Notes: generated by a model not told the origin, from the letters alone. Counted from the stretch's first letter, positions 31,929 through 41,685 are shown. The stretch is DNA of 64,000 bases from Microcella indica (GCF_013414345.1 NZ_CP058670.1:372001-436000); one strand, 5' to 3'. Translations and numbers: made by a program.

Positions 31929-33098
31929 ATGAACAAGAAATTGCTCCTGCCCGCCTTCGCGGCGGCAGTGACGCTCGTGCTCGTCGGATGCAGCACGGAC
32001 GCCCAGACCGGAGACGGTCTCTTCATCGACGTGCCGGATGTGCCGATGCTCGAAGAGCTCGGCGAGGCCGAGGGCTCGGTCGACATCGTCGCCTGGTCGG
32101 GATTCGTCGAGCCCGAGTGGGCCGACACCTTCACCGAGGAGACCGGCTGCGTCGTCAACCGTCGCGTCGCCGGCACGAGCGACGAGATGGTCACGCTCAT
32201 GCGCACGGGCGAGTACGACCTCGTCTCCGCCTCGGGTGATGCGAGCCTGCGCCTCATCGCCGGCGGCGACGTCGCCCCGATCAACCTCGACTTCATCCCC
32301 AACTTCGGCGACGACATCGTCGAGGGCATGAAGGGTCAGGTCTACGACACGATCAACGGCAACAGCTACGGCGTGCCCATCGGCCGTGGCGCGAACATCC
32401 TGCAGTACAACAGCGAGGTCATTCCCGAGGCGCCCGAGAGCTGGGACGTCGTGTGGGAGGCCGACAGCCCCTACGCCGGGCAGATCATCGCCTATGACGC
32501 ACCAATCTACATCGCCGACGCCGCCGTGTACCTCATGGCGACGCAGCCGGAGCTCGGCATCACGAACCCCTACGCGCTCGACCAGACGCAGCTCGACGCC
32601 GCGATCGCGCTCCTGCAGCAGCAGAACGACATCGTCTCCGAATACTGGGCCGACCCGGTCGCCCAGATCACGTCGTTCGCCGGCGGCACGACCGTCGTCG
32701 GAACGTCGTGGGAGATCCTGCGCAAGCTGACGGGTGACGACAAGTTCCAGGGCACCCTGCCCGCCGAGGGCTCGACCGGATGGTCGGATGCCTGGATGAT
32801 CTCGTCCGAGTCCGACTCGCCGAACTGCGCCTACCTCTGGATGGACTACACGAGCGCCCCCGACGTCAACGGCGCCATCGCGATGAACTTCGGCATGGCC
32901 CCGGCCAACGCCGCGTTCTGCGAGACGAGCGACGAGGCTGCCGCTCACTGCGAGGAGTTCAACGCGACCAACGAGGACTACTTCGACCAGGTCTGGTACT
33001 GGACCACGCCGATCGAGCAGTGCGTGGACGGCCGCACCGACGTGCAGTGCACGAACTTCCAGCATTGGACCCAGGCCTGGCTGACCGTCAAGGGCTGA
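31929..33098 (+). CDS. potD: Extracellular substrate-binding lipoprotein (PotD-like)
   Basis: A 389-residue periplasmic-type binding protein starting at ATG 31929, with a signal peptide and lipobox (LVLVGCST). It belongs to the PotD/spermidine-putrescine family (VDIVAWSGFVEPEWADTF, YGVPIGRGANILQYNS and YIADAAVYLMATQPELG are typical). Six cysteines are present in the mature part, a high number for this family, so disulfides are likely. It sits between potA and the two permeases. The exact ligand cannot be predicted; polyamines, agmatine or related amines are the leading candidates from the neighbours. Confidence 0.88.
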   Translation: MNKKLLLPAFAAAVTLVLVGCSTDAQTGDGLFIDVPDVPMLEELGEAEGSVDIVAWSGFVEPEWADTFTEETGCVVNRRVAGTSDEMVTLMRTGEYDLVSASGDASLRLIAGGDVAPINLDFIPNFGDDIVEGMKGQVYDTINGNSYGVPIGRGANILQYNSEVIPEAPESWDVVWEADSPYAGQIIAYDAPIYIADAAVYLMATQPELGITNPYALDQTQLDAAIALLQQQNDIVSEYWADPVAQITSFAGGTTVVGTSWEILRKLTGDDKFQGTLPAEGSTGWSDAWMISSESDSPNCAYLWMDYTSAPDVNGAIAMNFGMAPANAAFCETSDEAAAHCEEFNATNEDYFDQVWYWTTPIEQCVDGRTDVQCTNFQHWTQAWLTVKG

Positions 33099-33206
33099 TG
33101 CACCACCAGTGAAGCGCTGGGAGCCGGCGCCCGACCGATGCCGGCCCCCAGCACCACCACCCCACCCCTTCCACCTCTCCGCACCATCGATCAGGGAGTT
33201 GTCACC

Positions 33207-34121
33207 GTGACGTCGACCGTTGCCGCCTCGCAGCGGCGCCCGGGGCCGAGCTCGACGCTCGTGCGCCGCCCGCTCTCGACGGCGCTGCACCGTCGACGGC
33301 GTGTGCGCCTCGCCGGCTTGCTCGCTCTGCCCATGGCCTGGCTCATCGGGCTCTACATCTTCTCGCTCGCGCTGCTCCTCATCACCGCGTTCTGGATCGT
33401 CGACCCCTTCACCTCCCTCGTGCGGCCCGGCTTCACGCTCGACAACTTCGCGCTGCTCGTGAGCAACCCCGCCTACGTGAGCACCTCTCTGCGCACGCTC
33501 GGCATCGCGCTCGCCGTCACGGCGATCAGTGCTCTCTTCGCGGTGCCCCTCGGCATCTTCATGGCCAAGCTCGCCTCGCCCTGGCTGCGTGCCCTGCTCG
33601 CGATCGCCATCACGCTCCCGTTGTGGGCCGGGTACCTCGTCAAGGTCGTCGCCATGCGCATCACCTTCACCGAGGAGGGCTTCTTCAACTCGATCGCGGG
33701 CCTCGTCGGGGGCAGCGGGCCCGGGTTCGGCATCCCGACCGTCATCCTCACCCTCACCTACCTGTGGTTCCCCTACATGGCGCTGCCGGTGTACACGGCG
33801 ATCCGCCAGATACCCCCGAACCTCTTCGACGCCTCCGCCGACCTGGGTGCCGGCGGATGGACGACCATCCGCACCGTCGTCATCCCCCTCCTCACGCCCG
33901 CGCTCCTCGCCGGCTCGATCTTCACCTTCTCCCTCAGCCTCGGCGACTACCTCGCCGCCCGCTTCGTCGGCGGCCCCAACAGCCAGATGATCGGCTCGAT
34001 CATCGCCTCCAACATCAACCTCAACCCGCCCGTTGCGGCCGCGTTCTCGGTCGTGCCGATCGCCTTCGTCGTCATCTACCTGCTCGTCACGCGTCGCACC
34101 GGCGCGCTCGAGCGGATGTAG
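33207..34121 (+). CDS. potB: ABC importer permease (PotB-like)
   Basis: A 304-residue permease. I start at GTG 33207, behind GGGAG at 8 bp, rather than the upstream ATG. About six membrane helices are visible, and the EAA-type loop is in FDASADLGAGGWTTIRTVVIP. The N-terminal 35 residues are cytoplasmic and basic. It pairs with the PotC-like permease that follows 10 bp later. Confidence 0.9.
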   Translation: MTSTVAASQRRPGPSSTLVRRPLSTALHRRRRVRLAGLLALPMAWLIGLYIFSLALLLITAFWIVDPFTSLVRPGFTLDNFALLVSNPAYVSTSLRTLGIALAVTAISALFAVPLGIFMAKLASPWLRALLAIAITLPLWAGYLVKVVAMRITFTEEGFFNSIAGLVGGSGPGFGIPTVILTLTYLWFPYMALPVYTAIRQIPPNLFDASADLGAGGWTTIRTVVIPLLTPALLAGSIFTFSLSLGDYLAARFVGGPNSQMIGSIIASNINLNPPVAAAFSVVPIAFVVIYLLVTRRTGALERM

Positions 34122-34131
34122 GGAGAGGCCC

Positions 34132-34944
34132 ATGCTCAGACTCAACCGCCGCTCCAAGGCCCTGCTCGGCGTCATCGTCGGCGTCGTGCTCGTCTTCATG
34201 TACGTGCCGCTCGGGCTCGTCATGCTCAACGCCTTCAACGATGCGCAGATCGCGGCGTGGCCCGTCGACGAGTTCTCGCTGCGCTGGTGGAGCGTCGCGC
34301 TCACCTCCGAGCCGATCCGCGCGGCCGTGCTCAACTCGGTCATCATCGGGCTCGGGGCCACGGTCATCGCGCTCCTCCTCGGCACGCTCGCGGCGTTCGC
34401 GCTCTCCCGCTACTCGTTCTTCGGCAAGCAGACCGTCAACCTGCTCATCGTGCTGCCCATCGCCCTCCCCGGCGTCGTCACGGGTGTGGCGTTCAGCAAC
34501 ACCTTCACGTCGATCCTCGACCCCATCGGCATCCAGGTCGGCTACCTGGGCATCATCATCGCCCACGGCACCTTCTGCATCGTCATGGTGTTCAACAACG
34601 TGTTCGCCCGGCTGCGGCGCATGAGCCCCAACCTCCAGGAGGCGTCGATGGACCTCGGCGCGGGTCTCGGGCAGACCTTCCGGCTCGTGACCTTCCCGCA
34701 GTTCCGCACGTCGTTCGTCGCGGGCGGCCTGCTCGCCTTCGCGCTGAGCTTCGACGAGGTCGTCGTCTCGATCTTCACCGCTCCCCCCGGCGTGGACACC
34801 CTGCCGCTGTGGTTCCTCAACACGATGGCGCGACCCAACGAGGGCAACCTCGTCAACGTCGTCGCGACCGTGCTCATCCTCTTCTCCTTCATTCCCGTCT
34901 ACATCTCGCAGCGCCTCTCGCGGGCCGAGGAAGAGGAGCGGTAG
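34132..34944 (+). CDS. potC: ABC importer permease (PotC-like)
   Basis: A 270-residue permease with six predicted helices and the EAA loop QEASMDLGAGLGQTFRLVTFP. The N-terminus (MLRLNRRSKALLGVIVGVV) fits PotC. The ribosome site GGGAGAGG precedes the ATG. It is the fourth gene of the importer block and is followed by the agmatine deiminase gene after 50 bp. Confidence 0.9.
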   Translation: MLRLNRRSKALLGVIVGVVLVFMYVPLGLVMLNAFNDAQIAAWPVDEFSLRWWSVALTSEPIRAAVLNSVIIGLGATVIALLLGTLAAFALSRYSFFGKQTVNLLIVLPIALPGVVTGVAFSNTFTSILDPIGIQVGYLGIIIAHGTFCIVMVFNNVFARLRRMSPNLQEASMDLGAGLGQTFRLVTFPQFRTSFVAGGLLAFALSFDEVVVSIFTAPPGVDTLPLWFLNTMARPNEGNLVNVVATVLILFSFIPVYISQRLSRAEEEER

Positions 34945-34994
34945 GGCCAGGCGGCACGCTCGGTAGGCTCTCGACAGGCCCGGAAGGAGCATCC

Positions 34995-36047
34995 ATGACC
35001 TGGCGCATGCCCGCCGAGACCACGCCGCACGACCGCATCTGGATGGCGTTCCCGCGCGAGGGCGACGTCATGGGCGACAGCTCGGCCGCGCGCGAGGCGA
35101 CCTACGCGGCGTGGACGGCGGTCGCCCACGCGATCCTGCCGTTCGAGCCCGTGACGATGGTCGTCGACCCCAGCGAGTGGTCACGCGCACGTCAGCTGCT
35201 GAGCGCCGAGATCGAAGTCGTCGAGGCCCCGCTCGACGACTTCTGGATGCGCGACATCGGCCCCACGTTCGTCGTCGACGACGAGACCGGCGAGCTCGGC
35301 GGCGTCGACTGGATCTTCAACGCCTGGGGCGACCAGGGCGGCGCGTTCGCCCGCGACGCGCTCATCGCCGAGTTCGTGCTCGAGCAGGCCGGCTGCACGC
35401 GCATCCCGAGTCTGCTCGTCAACGAGGGCGGGGCCATCCACGTCGACGGCGACGGCACCGTCATGGTCACCGAGACCGTGCAGCTCGACCCCGGCCGCAA
35501 CCGCTACGCCACGAAGGAGCGCGTCGAGGCAGAACTGGCGCGCACACTCGGAGTGACCCAGACGGTCTGGCTGCCGCGCGGCCTCACGCGTGACTACGAG
35601 CCGCTCGGCACGCGCGGGCACGTCGACATGATCGCGACCTTCGCGTCACCCGGCGTCGTGCTCGTCCACGAGCAGCCCGCCGAGTCGCACCCCGACCACG
35701 CCGTCATGCGCGAGGTGCGCGGGGTGCTCGAGCGGGCGACCGACGCCGCAGGCCGCAGGCTGACGCTCATCGATCTGCCCGCCCCGAGCCAGCTGCGCGA
35801 CGACGAGGGCTTCGTCGACTGGAACTACGTCAACCACCTCACCGTGAACGGCGGGGTGATCGCGTGCGGGTACGACGACCCGGTCGCGGATGCCCGCGCA
35901 CGCGACCTGCTGGGCGCCGCCTACCCCGGCCGCGAGGTCGTGACGGTCGACGCCCGCGAGATCCTCGCGCGCGGCGGCGGCATCCACTGCATCACGCAGC
36001 AGCAGCCCCGCAGCGGGCTGCCCGTCGGCGACAGCGGTGCGGCGTGA
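34995..36047 (+). CDS. Agmatine deiminase-family (peptidyl-arginine deiminase-type) hydrolase
   Basis: A 350-residue guanidino-group-modifying enzyme. The catalytic Cys is C332 in GGGIHCITQQQ. Conserved acidic and His positions appear in LDDFWMRDIGPTFVVD, LLVNEGGAIHVDGDG and RGLTRDYEPLGTRGHVD. Agmatine deiminase converts agmatine to N-carbamoylputrescine, releasing ammonia. Here it sits directly behind a PotABCD-type importer and before an amidase, suggesting imported guanidino-amines are degraded. The exact substrate could also be a peptidyl or other guanidine. It overlaps the amidase start by 4 bp. Confidence 0.87.
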   Translation: MTWRMPAETTPHDRIWMAFPREGDVMGDSSAAREATYAAWTAVAHAILPFEPVTMVVDPSEWSRARQLLSAEIEVVEAPLDDFWMRDIGPTFVVDDETGELGGVDWIFNAWGDQGGAFARDALIAEFVLEQAGCTRIPSLLVNEGGAIHVDGDGTVMVTETVQLDPGRNRYATKERVEAELARTLGVTQTVWLPRGLTRDYEPLGTRGHVDMIATFASPGVVLVHEQPAESHPDHAVMREVRGVLERATDAAGRRLTLIDLPAPSQLRDDEGFVDWNYVNHLTVNGGVIACGYDDPVADARARDLLGAAYPGREVVTVDAREILARGGGIHCITQQQPRSGLPVGDSGAA

Positions 36048-37837
36048 GCCGCACGCCGCTCGTCGAGACGAGCATTCCCGACCTCGCGGCCGCACTCGCC
36101 GCCGGCGAGCTGACCGCGGTCGAACTCGTGCAGGGCTACCTCGACCGCATCGCGGCGTACGACCGCGAGCCCTCCGGCGACGGTGCGCGACCCGCCCTGA
36201 ACGCCGTCGTGGTCGACAACCCGGCAGCTCTCGACGAGGCGCGCGCGAGCGATGAGCGGCGCGCGAGGGGCGCATCCCTCGGGCCTCTCGACGGCATCCC
36301 GTACCTCGCGAAAGACAGCTACATGGTGCGCGGCCTCACCGTCGCGAGCGGCTCGCCCGCCTTCGCCGACCTCGTCGCGCAGCACGATGCGTTCACCGTC
36401 GAGCGTCTGCGCGCGGCCGGGGCGATCTGCCTCGGGCTCACGAACATGCCCCCCATGGCCAACGGCGGCATGCAGCGCGGGCTGTACGGGCGGGCCGAGA
36501 GCCCGTACAACCCTGACTTCCTGCCGGCACCCTTCGGCTCAGGGTCATCGAACGGCTCGGGGGCCGGGCTGGCAGCCTCCCTCGCCGCCTTCGCCCTCGC
36601 CGAAGAGACCTGGTCGAGCGGCCGCGGCCCCGCCTCGAACAACGGCCTGTGCTGCTACACGCCCAGTTGGGGCGTCATCTCCGTGCGCGGCAACTGGCCG
36701 CTCGTGCCCACCATGGACGTCGTCGTGCCCTACACGCACACCGTGGGAGAGCTGCTGCTCGTGCTCGACGCGATCGTCGCCGACGACGCCGGGGTCGAGG
36801 GTGCGGGCGTGCGGGGCGACTTCTGGCGCGCGCAGCCGTGGTTGCCCCTCCCCGCGTCGAGCGAGGTGCGGCCGGCCTCGTACCCCGCCCTCGCCGACCC
36901 GGATGCCCTGCGCGGGCGTCGGCTGGGCATCCCGCGCCTCTACATCAACGCCGATGAGGCGACCGACGACCCGATCATCACGCGACCGAGCGTCGTCGCG
37001 CAGTGGCGGAAGGCGCGCGCCGTCCTCGAAGCCGCCGGCGCCGAGGTCGTGGAGGTCGACCTGCCCGTCGTGGCGAACTACGAGTCCCGGGGGCGCGCCG
37101 TCGACCGCTCGATGGTCGCGCGCGGACTCGTGCCCCCCGCGTTCGCCGACCACGAGCTCTACGAGCTGTCGATGTGGGGCTGGGACGAGTTTCTGCAGGC
37201 GAACGGCGATCCCGCCCTGCACCGGCTCGTCGACGTCGACCCCGACCTCATCTTCCCCACCCCGCCCGGATCCCTGCCGGGCCGGTATGACGACCACCTC
37301 AGCCGCTTCGCCCCCGAAGACGTGCCGTTCGAGGACTACGTGCACCGGGCTCGGGCCAGCGGCGTGCCGACGCTCGAGCAGATACCCGACCTCGCCGACG
37401 GCGTGCGCGGGCTCGACGCCACCCGACGTCAGGACTGGGACGCCTGGCTCGACGCTGAGCGTCTCGACGCGATCGTGTTCCCCGCCGTCGCCGACATCGG
37501 CCCGGCCGACGCCGACGTGAACCCCCGCAGCGCGGAGCTCGCCTGGCGCAACGGCACGTGGGTGGCCAACGGCAACCTCGTGTGGCGGCACCTCGGCATT
37601 CCGACCGCGCAGGTGCCCATGGGGATGCTCGACGACATCGCGATGCCCATCGGGCTCACGTTCGCCGGCCGCGGATGGGACGACACGGCGCTGCTCGCGT
37701 ACGCGTGGGCATTCGAGCACGCCGCCGCTGCGCCGGGGTCGGCACTCGGCGCCCCACGGGTCGCCCCGCCGTTCACACCCGAACTGAGCGCCGCCCCCGA
37801 ACGCGACGCCGCCGAGCACGGCACACTGGAGGCATGA
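36044..37837 (+). CDS. Amidase signature-family hydrolase
   Basis: A 597-residue amidase read from GTG 36044. The catalytic Ser-Ser-Lys triad is supported by the lysine in IPYLAKDSYMV and the Gly/Ser-rich signature FGSGSSNGSGAGLAASLAAF. A long C-terminal domain follows. Family enzymes hydrolyse amides or ureido groups. Following the agmatine deiminase with a 4-bp overlap, it could act on N-carbamoylputrescine or an amide downstream, instead of the usual nitrilase-type amidohydrolase. That is inference. It overlaps the dehydrogenase gene by 4 bp. Confidence 0.87.
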   Translation: MSRTPLVETSIPDLAAALAAGELTAVELVQGYLDRIAAYDREPSGDGARPALNAVVVDNPAALDEARASDERRARGASLGPLDGIPYLAKDSYMVRGLTVASGSPAFADLVAQHDAFTVERLRAAGAICLGLTNMPPMANGGMQRGLYGRAESPYNPDFLPAPFGSGSSNGSGAGLAASLAAFALAEETWSSGRGPASNNGLCCYTPSWGVISVRGNWPLVPTMDVVVPYTHTVGELLLVLDAIVADDAGVEGAGVRGDFWRAQPWLPLPASSEVRPASYPALADPDALRGRRLGIPRLYINADEATDDPIITRPSVVAQWRKARAVLEAAGAEVVEVDLPVVANYESRGRAVDRSMVARGLVPPAFADHELYELSMWGWDEFLQANGDPALHRLVDVDPDLIFPTPPGSLPGRYDDHLSRFAPEDVPFEDYVHRARASGVPTLEQIPDLADGVRGLDATRRQDWDAWLDAERLDAIVFPAVADIGPADADVNPRSAELAWRNGTWVANGNLVWRHLGIPTAQVPMGMLDDIAMPIGLTFAGRGWDDTALLAYAWAFEHAAAAPGSALGAPRVAPPFTPELSAAPERDAAEHGTLEA

Positions 37838-38904
37838 CGCCCACCAGCCTCGCCCTGCCCGAGCTCACCCACGAGCGCGTCGAACTCGTCACGGGCGCGC
37901 GCTCCGGCCTCAGCCTCGGCGTGGCCCTGCACTCCAGCGCGCTCGGCCCCGGCCTCGGCGGCTGCCGCCTGTGGCGCTACGGCCACTGGAGCGACGGACT
38001 CGGCGACGTGCTGCGGCTGTCCAGCGCGATGACCCTCAAGAACTCCCTCGCCGGCCTCGACTACGGGGGCGGCAAAGCGGTCATCATCCTGGGCGAGGGC
38101 GACGCGCTGGAGGACGGCCGACGACAGGATGCCCTGCTCGACCTCGGCGACCTCGTGGCGAGCTTCGACGGCACCTACATCACGACCGAAGACGTCGGAG
38201 TGACCGAGCACGACATGGTCGTCGTGCGCGAGCGGACGCCGCACGTCGTCGGCCTGCCCACGAGCCTCGGCGGCGCGGGCGAGCCCGCCGAGGGCACCGC
38301 CATCGGCGTGCACGCCAGCCTCGAGGTCGTGCTGGAGCGGCTGTTCGGCTCACGCGACGTCGCCGACCGCTCCTTCGTCATCTCGGGGCTCGGACAGGTG
38401 GGGTCGCGCCTGGCCAGCCGACTCGCCGCCGCCGGCGCCCGACTGATCGTGACCGACATCGTCGACAAGCGGAAACTCGCCGACGAGCTCGGCGCGACGT
38501 GGATCCCGCCCGAGGAGGCGCTCACGACACCGGCCGACGTGCTCGTGCCCGCCGGTCTCGGGGGAGCGCTCACGGCCTCGGCGATCGAGCAGCTTCCCGT
38601 GCGAGCAGTCGTCGGCCCGGCCAACAATCCGCTCGCCGAGAGGGTGGGGGCCGCGCAGCTCGCCGAGCGGGGCATCCTGTACGCCCCCGACTTCCTCGTC
38701 AACGCTGGAGGCGTCATCCACCTCGCACTCTCGGCGGAGGGCGCCACGTCCGTCGTGCTGGATGCCCGGCTGCGCGCCATCGGCGACACGCTCGCACGCG
38801 TGCTCGACGCGGCCGAGGCCGACGGCGTCACGCCGCTCGACGCGGCCGAAACGCTCGCGGTCGAACGGGTGCGGGGCGCGACAGGCGCCCGCGGAAGTCG
38901 GTAG
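37834..38904 (+). CDS. Leu/Glu/Phe/Val dehydrogenase-family enzyme
   Basis: A 356-residue amino-acid dehydrogenase-like protein. The catalytic lysine region is TLKNSLAGLDYGGGKAVI. The NAD-binding motif is VISGLGQVGSRLASRLAAAG, and the C-terminus has FLVNAGGVIHLALS. The length equals Leu/Phe dehydrogenases. These deaminate amino acids oxidatively, so the product of the amidase may be an amino acid. The translation is coupled by a 4-bp overlap to the amidase. The sixth and seventh genes of the block together suggest a catabolic route for an imported amine. Confidence 0.87.
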   Translation: MTPTSLALPELTHERVELVTGARSGLSLGVALHSSALGPGLGGCRLWRYGHWSDGLGDVLRLSSAMTLKNSLAGLDYGGGKAVIILGEGDALEDGRRQDALLDLGDLVASFDGTYITTEDVGVTEHDMVVVRERTPHVVGLPTSLGGAGEPAEGTAIGVHASLEVVLERLFGSRDVADRSFVISGLGQVGSRLASRLAAAGARLIVTDIVDKRKLADELGATWIPPEEALTTPADVLVPAGLGGALTASAIEQLPVRAVVGPANNPLAERVGAAQLAERGILYAPDFLVNAGGVIHLALSAEGATSVVLDARLRAIGDTLARVLDAAEADGVTPLDAAETLAVERVRGATGARGSR

Positions 38905-38910
38905 CTCGGC

Positions 38911-39246
38911 TCAGCCGCGCGCCAGGACGGGCGCGCCCCAACCGTCGTAGTCGCCGCGGTGGTCGCACACGATCGTGTAGACCTCCTCGGTCATCGCGTC
39001 CGCGGTGTCCACATCGACCGCGGCCGTCTTCGTCGCGGTGAGCGTCGCCCTGGTGAGCTTTCGACGCGTCACCTCGGCGTGGTAGCCGTGCGACTCGAGG
39101 TCGCGCGCCGCCTCCGCGGCGTCGCGCATACGGCGGAACAGTGCGACGTGTTCGACCTCGCGGGGAGCGTCGACGTCGTCACGCATCTTCATGCGCTGAC
39201 AGTACTGCTCGACGTTCGTGCTGAGGTGCTGACGGATATCACCCAC
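38911..39246 (-). CDS. RraB-like (ribonuclease regulator) domain protein
   Basis: A 111-residue protein with the RraB pattern: DVDAPREVEHVALFRRM at the front, LESHGYHAEVTRR in the middle, and HRGDYDGWGAPVLA at the end. RraB in E. coli binds and inhibits RNase E; actinobacterial relatives are of unknown target. The start at GTG 39246 is uncertain; an internal ATG at MKMRDDVD is possible. It converges on the dehydrogenase gene. Confidence 0.72.
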   Translation of the reverse strand: MGDIRQHLSTNVEQYCQRMKMRDDVDAPREVEHVALFRRMRDAAEAARDLESHGYHAEVTRRKLTRATLTATKTAAVDVDTADAMTEEVYTIVCDHRGDYDGWGAPVLARG

Positions 39247-39453
39247 GAGGGGCGATAGTAGGACACATTGTCACCGTCCGCATCTCGTGAGCTTTCCCCG
39301 CCTGACGGTGCGGCGCGGCGCACCGCAGAACTCTTCCTGAGAAGTCAACCCCCTGCCTGAGCGCCGTCTGCGCGCCTACCGTGGGGGCGACCGCACGTCG
39401 ACGACCTCGACGCGGCATCGAGCCAGACACATCGAGACAGACAGGATCACACC

Positions 39454-39927
39454 ATGAGCACTGTTCGAGCAGAGATCGACATCGACCTCCCCATCTCCAC
39501 CGTCTACAACCAGTGGACGCAGTTCGAGACCTTCCCCCAGTTCATGTCCGGGGTCGACGTGGTGCGCCAGGTCGACGACACCCACACTCACTGGGAGGTA
39601 TCCCTCGCGGGCGTCTCCCGCGAGTTCGACGCCGAGATCGTCGAGCAGACCCCCGACGAGCGCATCGCGTGGAACTCGACGGCGGGTGAGGAGCACGCGG
39701 GCGTCGTGACCTTCCACCGTCTGAGCGACGACACGACGAAGGTCACCCTGCAGCTCACCTGGGAGCCGAAGGGCGCCGTCGAGCGCATCGGCTCGCTCCT
39801 GCAGATCGACGACATTCAGATCGACCGCGACCTGCGCAGCTTCAAGGACCTCATCGAGCACAACGGCTTCGAGAGCGGCTCCTGGCGAGGTGATGTCGAC
39901 CGCGCTCCCGACGCGACCGGCCGCTGA
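39454..39927 (+). CDS. SRPBCC-family (polyketide cyclase-like) protein
   Basis: A 157-residue START/SRPBCC-like protein. The N-terminus has strand VRAEIDIDLPISTVYNQWT, and the core EFDAEIVEQTPDERIAWNST and VTLQLTWEPKG fits the family. It has a hydrophobic ligand pocket and unknown ligand. A 207-bp gap upstream contains its promoter and that of RraB. Often seen as a stress protein in Microbacteriaceae. Confidence 0.8.
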   Translation: MSTVRAEIDIDLPISTVYNQWTQFETFPQFMSGVDVVRQVDDTHTHWEVSLAGVSREFDAEIVEQTPDERIAWNSTAGEEHAGVVTFHRLSDDTTKVTLQLTWEPKGAVERIGSLLQIDDIQIDRDLRSFKDLIEHNGFESGSWRGDVDRAPDATGR

Positions 39928-40013
39928 ACCGGCCGAACAACCGTCGCGGCCTCCCCGGCCCCTCTTCTTCGCGGCATGCACCGAAGATAGGGTGACGAGC
40001 GAGGGAGGCCGCG

Positions 40014-40763
40014 ATGACGGACGCCGCAGCAGCGCGCGCGAGAGTGCGTGCGCGGGCTCTCCGGCGAGTCGAGCATGCGCGGCTCGCCGCCCTCGCCGGC
40101 GCGGACAGCCGCGCGGCCACCGAGGCTCTCCTCAGCGGGCTGCGCGCGCAGGGATTCGGGCCGAGGGCGCTGGGTCGCTTCGTGTACGACGCGACCCGCC
40201 GCAGCATGCTCGAAGCCCGCAAGCGACCCGTCGCGGTCGCCGAGGCGACCGCCATCCACCTCGCGATCGGCGCGCTCGCGCACCCGCGCGGCCGCGCCTG
40301 GCTCCTCACCAGCTGGATCATGACCGTCACGCATCTCGGGATGCTCGAGCAGCGTCGCACGCTCGGCGCACCCAATCTGCTCACCGTCGCCCGGGCCGCA
40401 CTGCCCGCCGCCGCGCACCGGCTCGGCGCCGCCGTGCCCGTGCTCGCCCTCGCGACCGACTTCGTCGACGGCAAGCTCGCGCGCAGCACCGGCACGGTCA
40501 CCCGATTCGGCACGCAAGGCGACTACCTCGCCGACGCCGCACTGTGGACCTGGTTCACACTGCGCTACGAGACCAGCCGTGCGTGGCAGGTGGCCACCTT
40601 CGCGGCGTGGGCGATGCCCGTCGGGGCGCTCACCGTCGCGAGCTTCGCCCGGGGCGGCATGGTCGACCTGCCGCGCTCGCGCTGGATTCGCCCCGCCGCC
40701 GTCATGGAGGTGCTCATCGGGGCGCGCGTCGTCGTGCGCCTCGCGCAGAGTCGCCGCCGCTGA
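40014..40763 (+). CDS. CDP-alcohol phosphatidyltransferase-family membrane protein
   Basis: A 249-residue membrane protein with the CDP-alcohol transferase motif DG-X2-AR-X8-G-X3-D-X3-D visible in DGKLARSTGTVTRFGTQGDYLAD. The usual glycerol-phosphate or inositol-like acceptor is not predictable. The N-terminal 60 residues are an Arg/Ala-rich cytoplasmic extension, unusual for the family. It stands between the SRPBCC and SMP-30 genes. Confidence 0.82.
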   Translation: MTDAAAARARVRARALRRVEHARLAALAGADSRAATEALLSGLRAQGFGPRALGRFVYDATRRSMLEARKRPVAVAEATAIHLAIGALAHPRGRAWLLTSWIMTVTHLGMLEQRRTLGAPNLLTVARAALPAAAHRLGAAVPVLALATDFVDGKLARSTGTVTRFGTQGDYLADAALWTWFTLRYETSRAWQVATFAAWAMPVGALTVASFARGGMVDLPRSRWIRPAAVMEVLIGARVVVRLAQSRRR

Positions 40764-40797
40764 GTCGCCGGCGAGCGCGAGCTTCTAGGGTGGAGGC

Positions 40798-41682
40798 ATG
40801 ACCTCCGTCACGATGCTCTCCACCGACCGCCACGTGCTCGCCGAAGGGCCCGCGTGGGATACCGCGACGGCGACCGTCAGCTGGATCGACATCGAGGCCG
40901 GCCGCGTGTTCGTCGGCCGCCTCGACTCCGACGACCGGGTCGAGGTCATTCGCACCCTCGACTTCGAGAGCCACGTCGGCTGCGCCTTCCGGCTCGGCAA
41001 CGCGCAGTTCCTCGTCGCCCTCGAGCGTCGTCTTGCGCTCGTCGACGCTCTCGGCAACGTCACGACCTCGCGCGAGCTGCTGCCCGAGGGGCGCCGCTTC
41101 AACGACGGCGTGATCGACCCGGCCGGGCGGCTCATCGTGGGCGGGCTCAGCATGACCGGCGACCACTCGGGCAACGTGCTGCTGCGCCTCGAGCACGACG
41201 GCGCCGTCACGACCCTCGACGATGATCTGGGCCTCTCGAACGGCCTCGGCTTCTCGCCGGATGGCGCCACGCTCTACTCGATCGACAGCACCGCGAACGT
41301 CGTCTACGCCCGCTCCTACGACTACGAGTCTGGCGACGTCGGTGCCCGTCGCGAGTTCGCGCGCATCGAGGACGCCACGCCCGATGGCCTCGCGGTCGAC
41401 GCGGAGGGCGGCCTGTGGGTGGCGCTGTGGGGTGGCGGCGGAATCCGCCATCTGGATGCTCTGGGCCACCCGCACGGAGACATCGAGCTCGACGTGCCGC
41501 ACGTCACGAGCCTCGCGTTCGTCGGCAGCTCGCTCAACCGGGCACTCGTGACGACCGCGAGCCGCGACCTGTCGCCGGCCGAGGTCGAGCGCCACCCCGG
41601 TGCTGGCATGCTCTTCCTCGTCGACCTGCCCGTCGCCGGCCAGCCGGCGCACCGCTGGCGCCCGGTCGCCCTGCCCCAGTAG
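40798..41682 (+). CDS. SMP-30/gluconolactonase/LRE-like protein
   Basis: A 294-residue six-bladed beta-propeller hydrolase. The metal-binding Glu is likely in RHVLAEGPAWD, Asn in LGLSNGLGFSPDG, and Asp in TPDGLAVDAEGGLWVALWGG. It hydrolyses sugar lactones in many members. The gene converges on a small membrane protein 3 bp after its stop. Confidence 0.88.
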   Translation: MTSVTMLSTDRHVLAEGPAWDTATATVSWIDIEAGRVFVGRLDSDDRVEVIRTLDFESHVGCAFRLGNAQFLVALERRLALVDALGNVTTSRELLPEGRRFNDGVIDPAGRLIVGGLSMTGDHSGNVLLRLEHDGAVTTLDDDLGLSNGLGFSPDGATLYSIDSTANVVYARSYDYESGDVGARREFARIEDATPDGLAVDAEGGLWVALWGGGGIRHLDALGHPHGDIELDVPHVTSLAFVGSSLNRALVTTASRDLSPAEVERHPGAGMLFLVDLPVAGQPAHRWRPVALPQ

Positions 41683-41685
41683 GGC

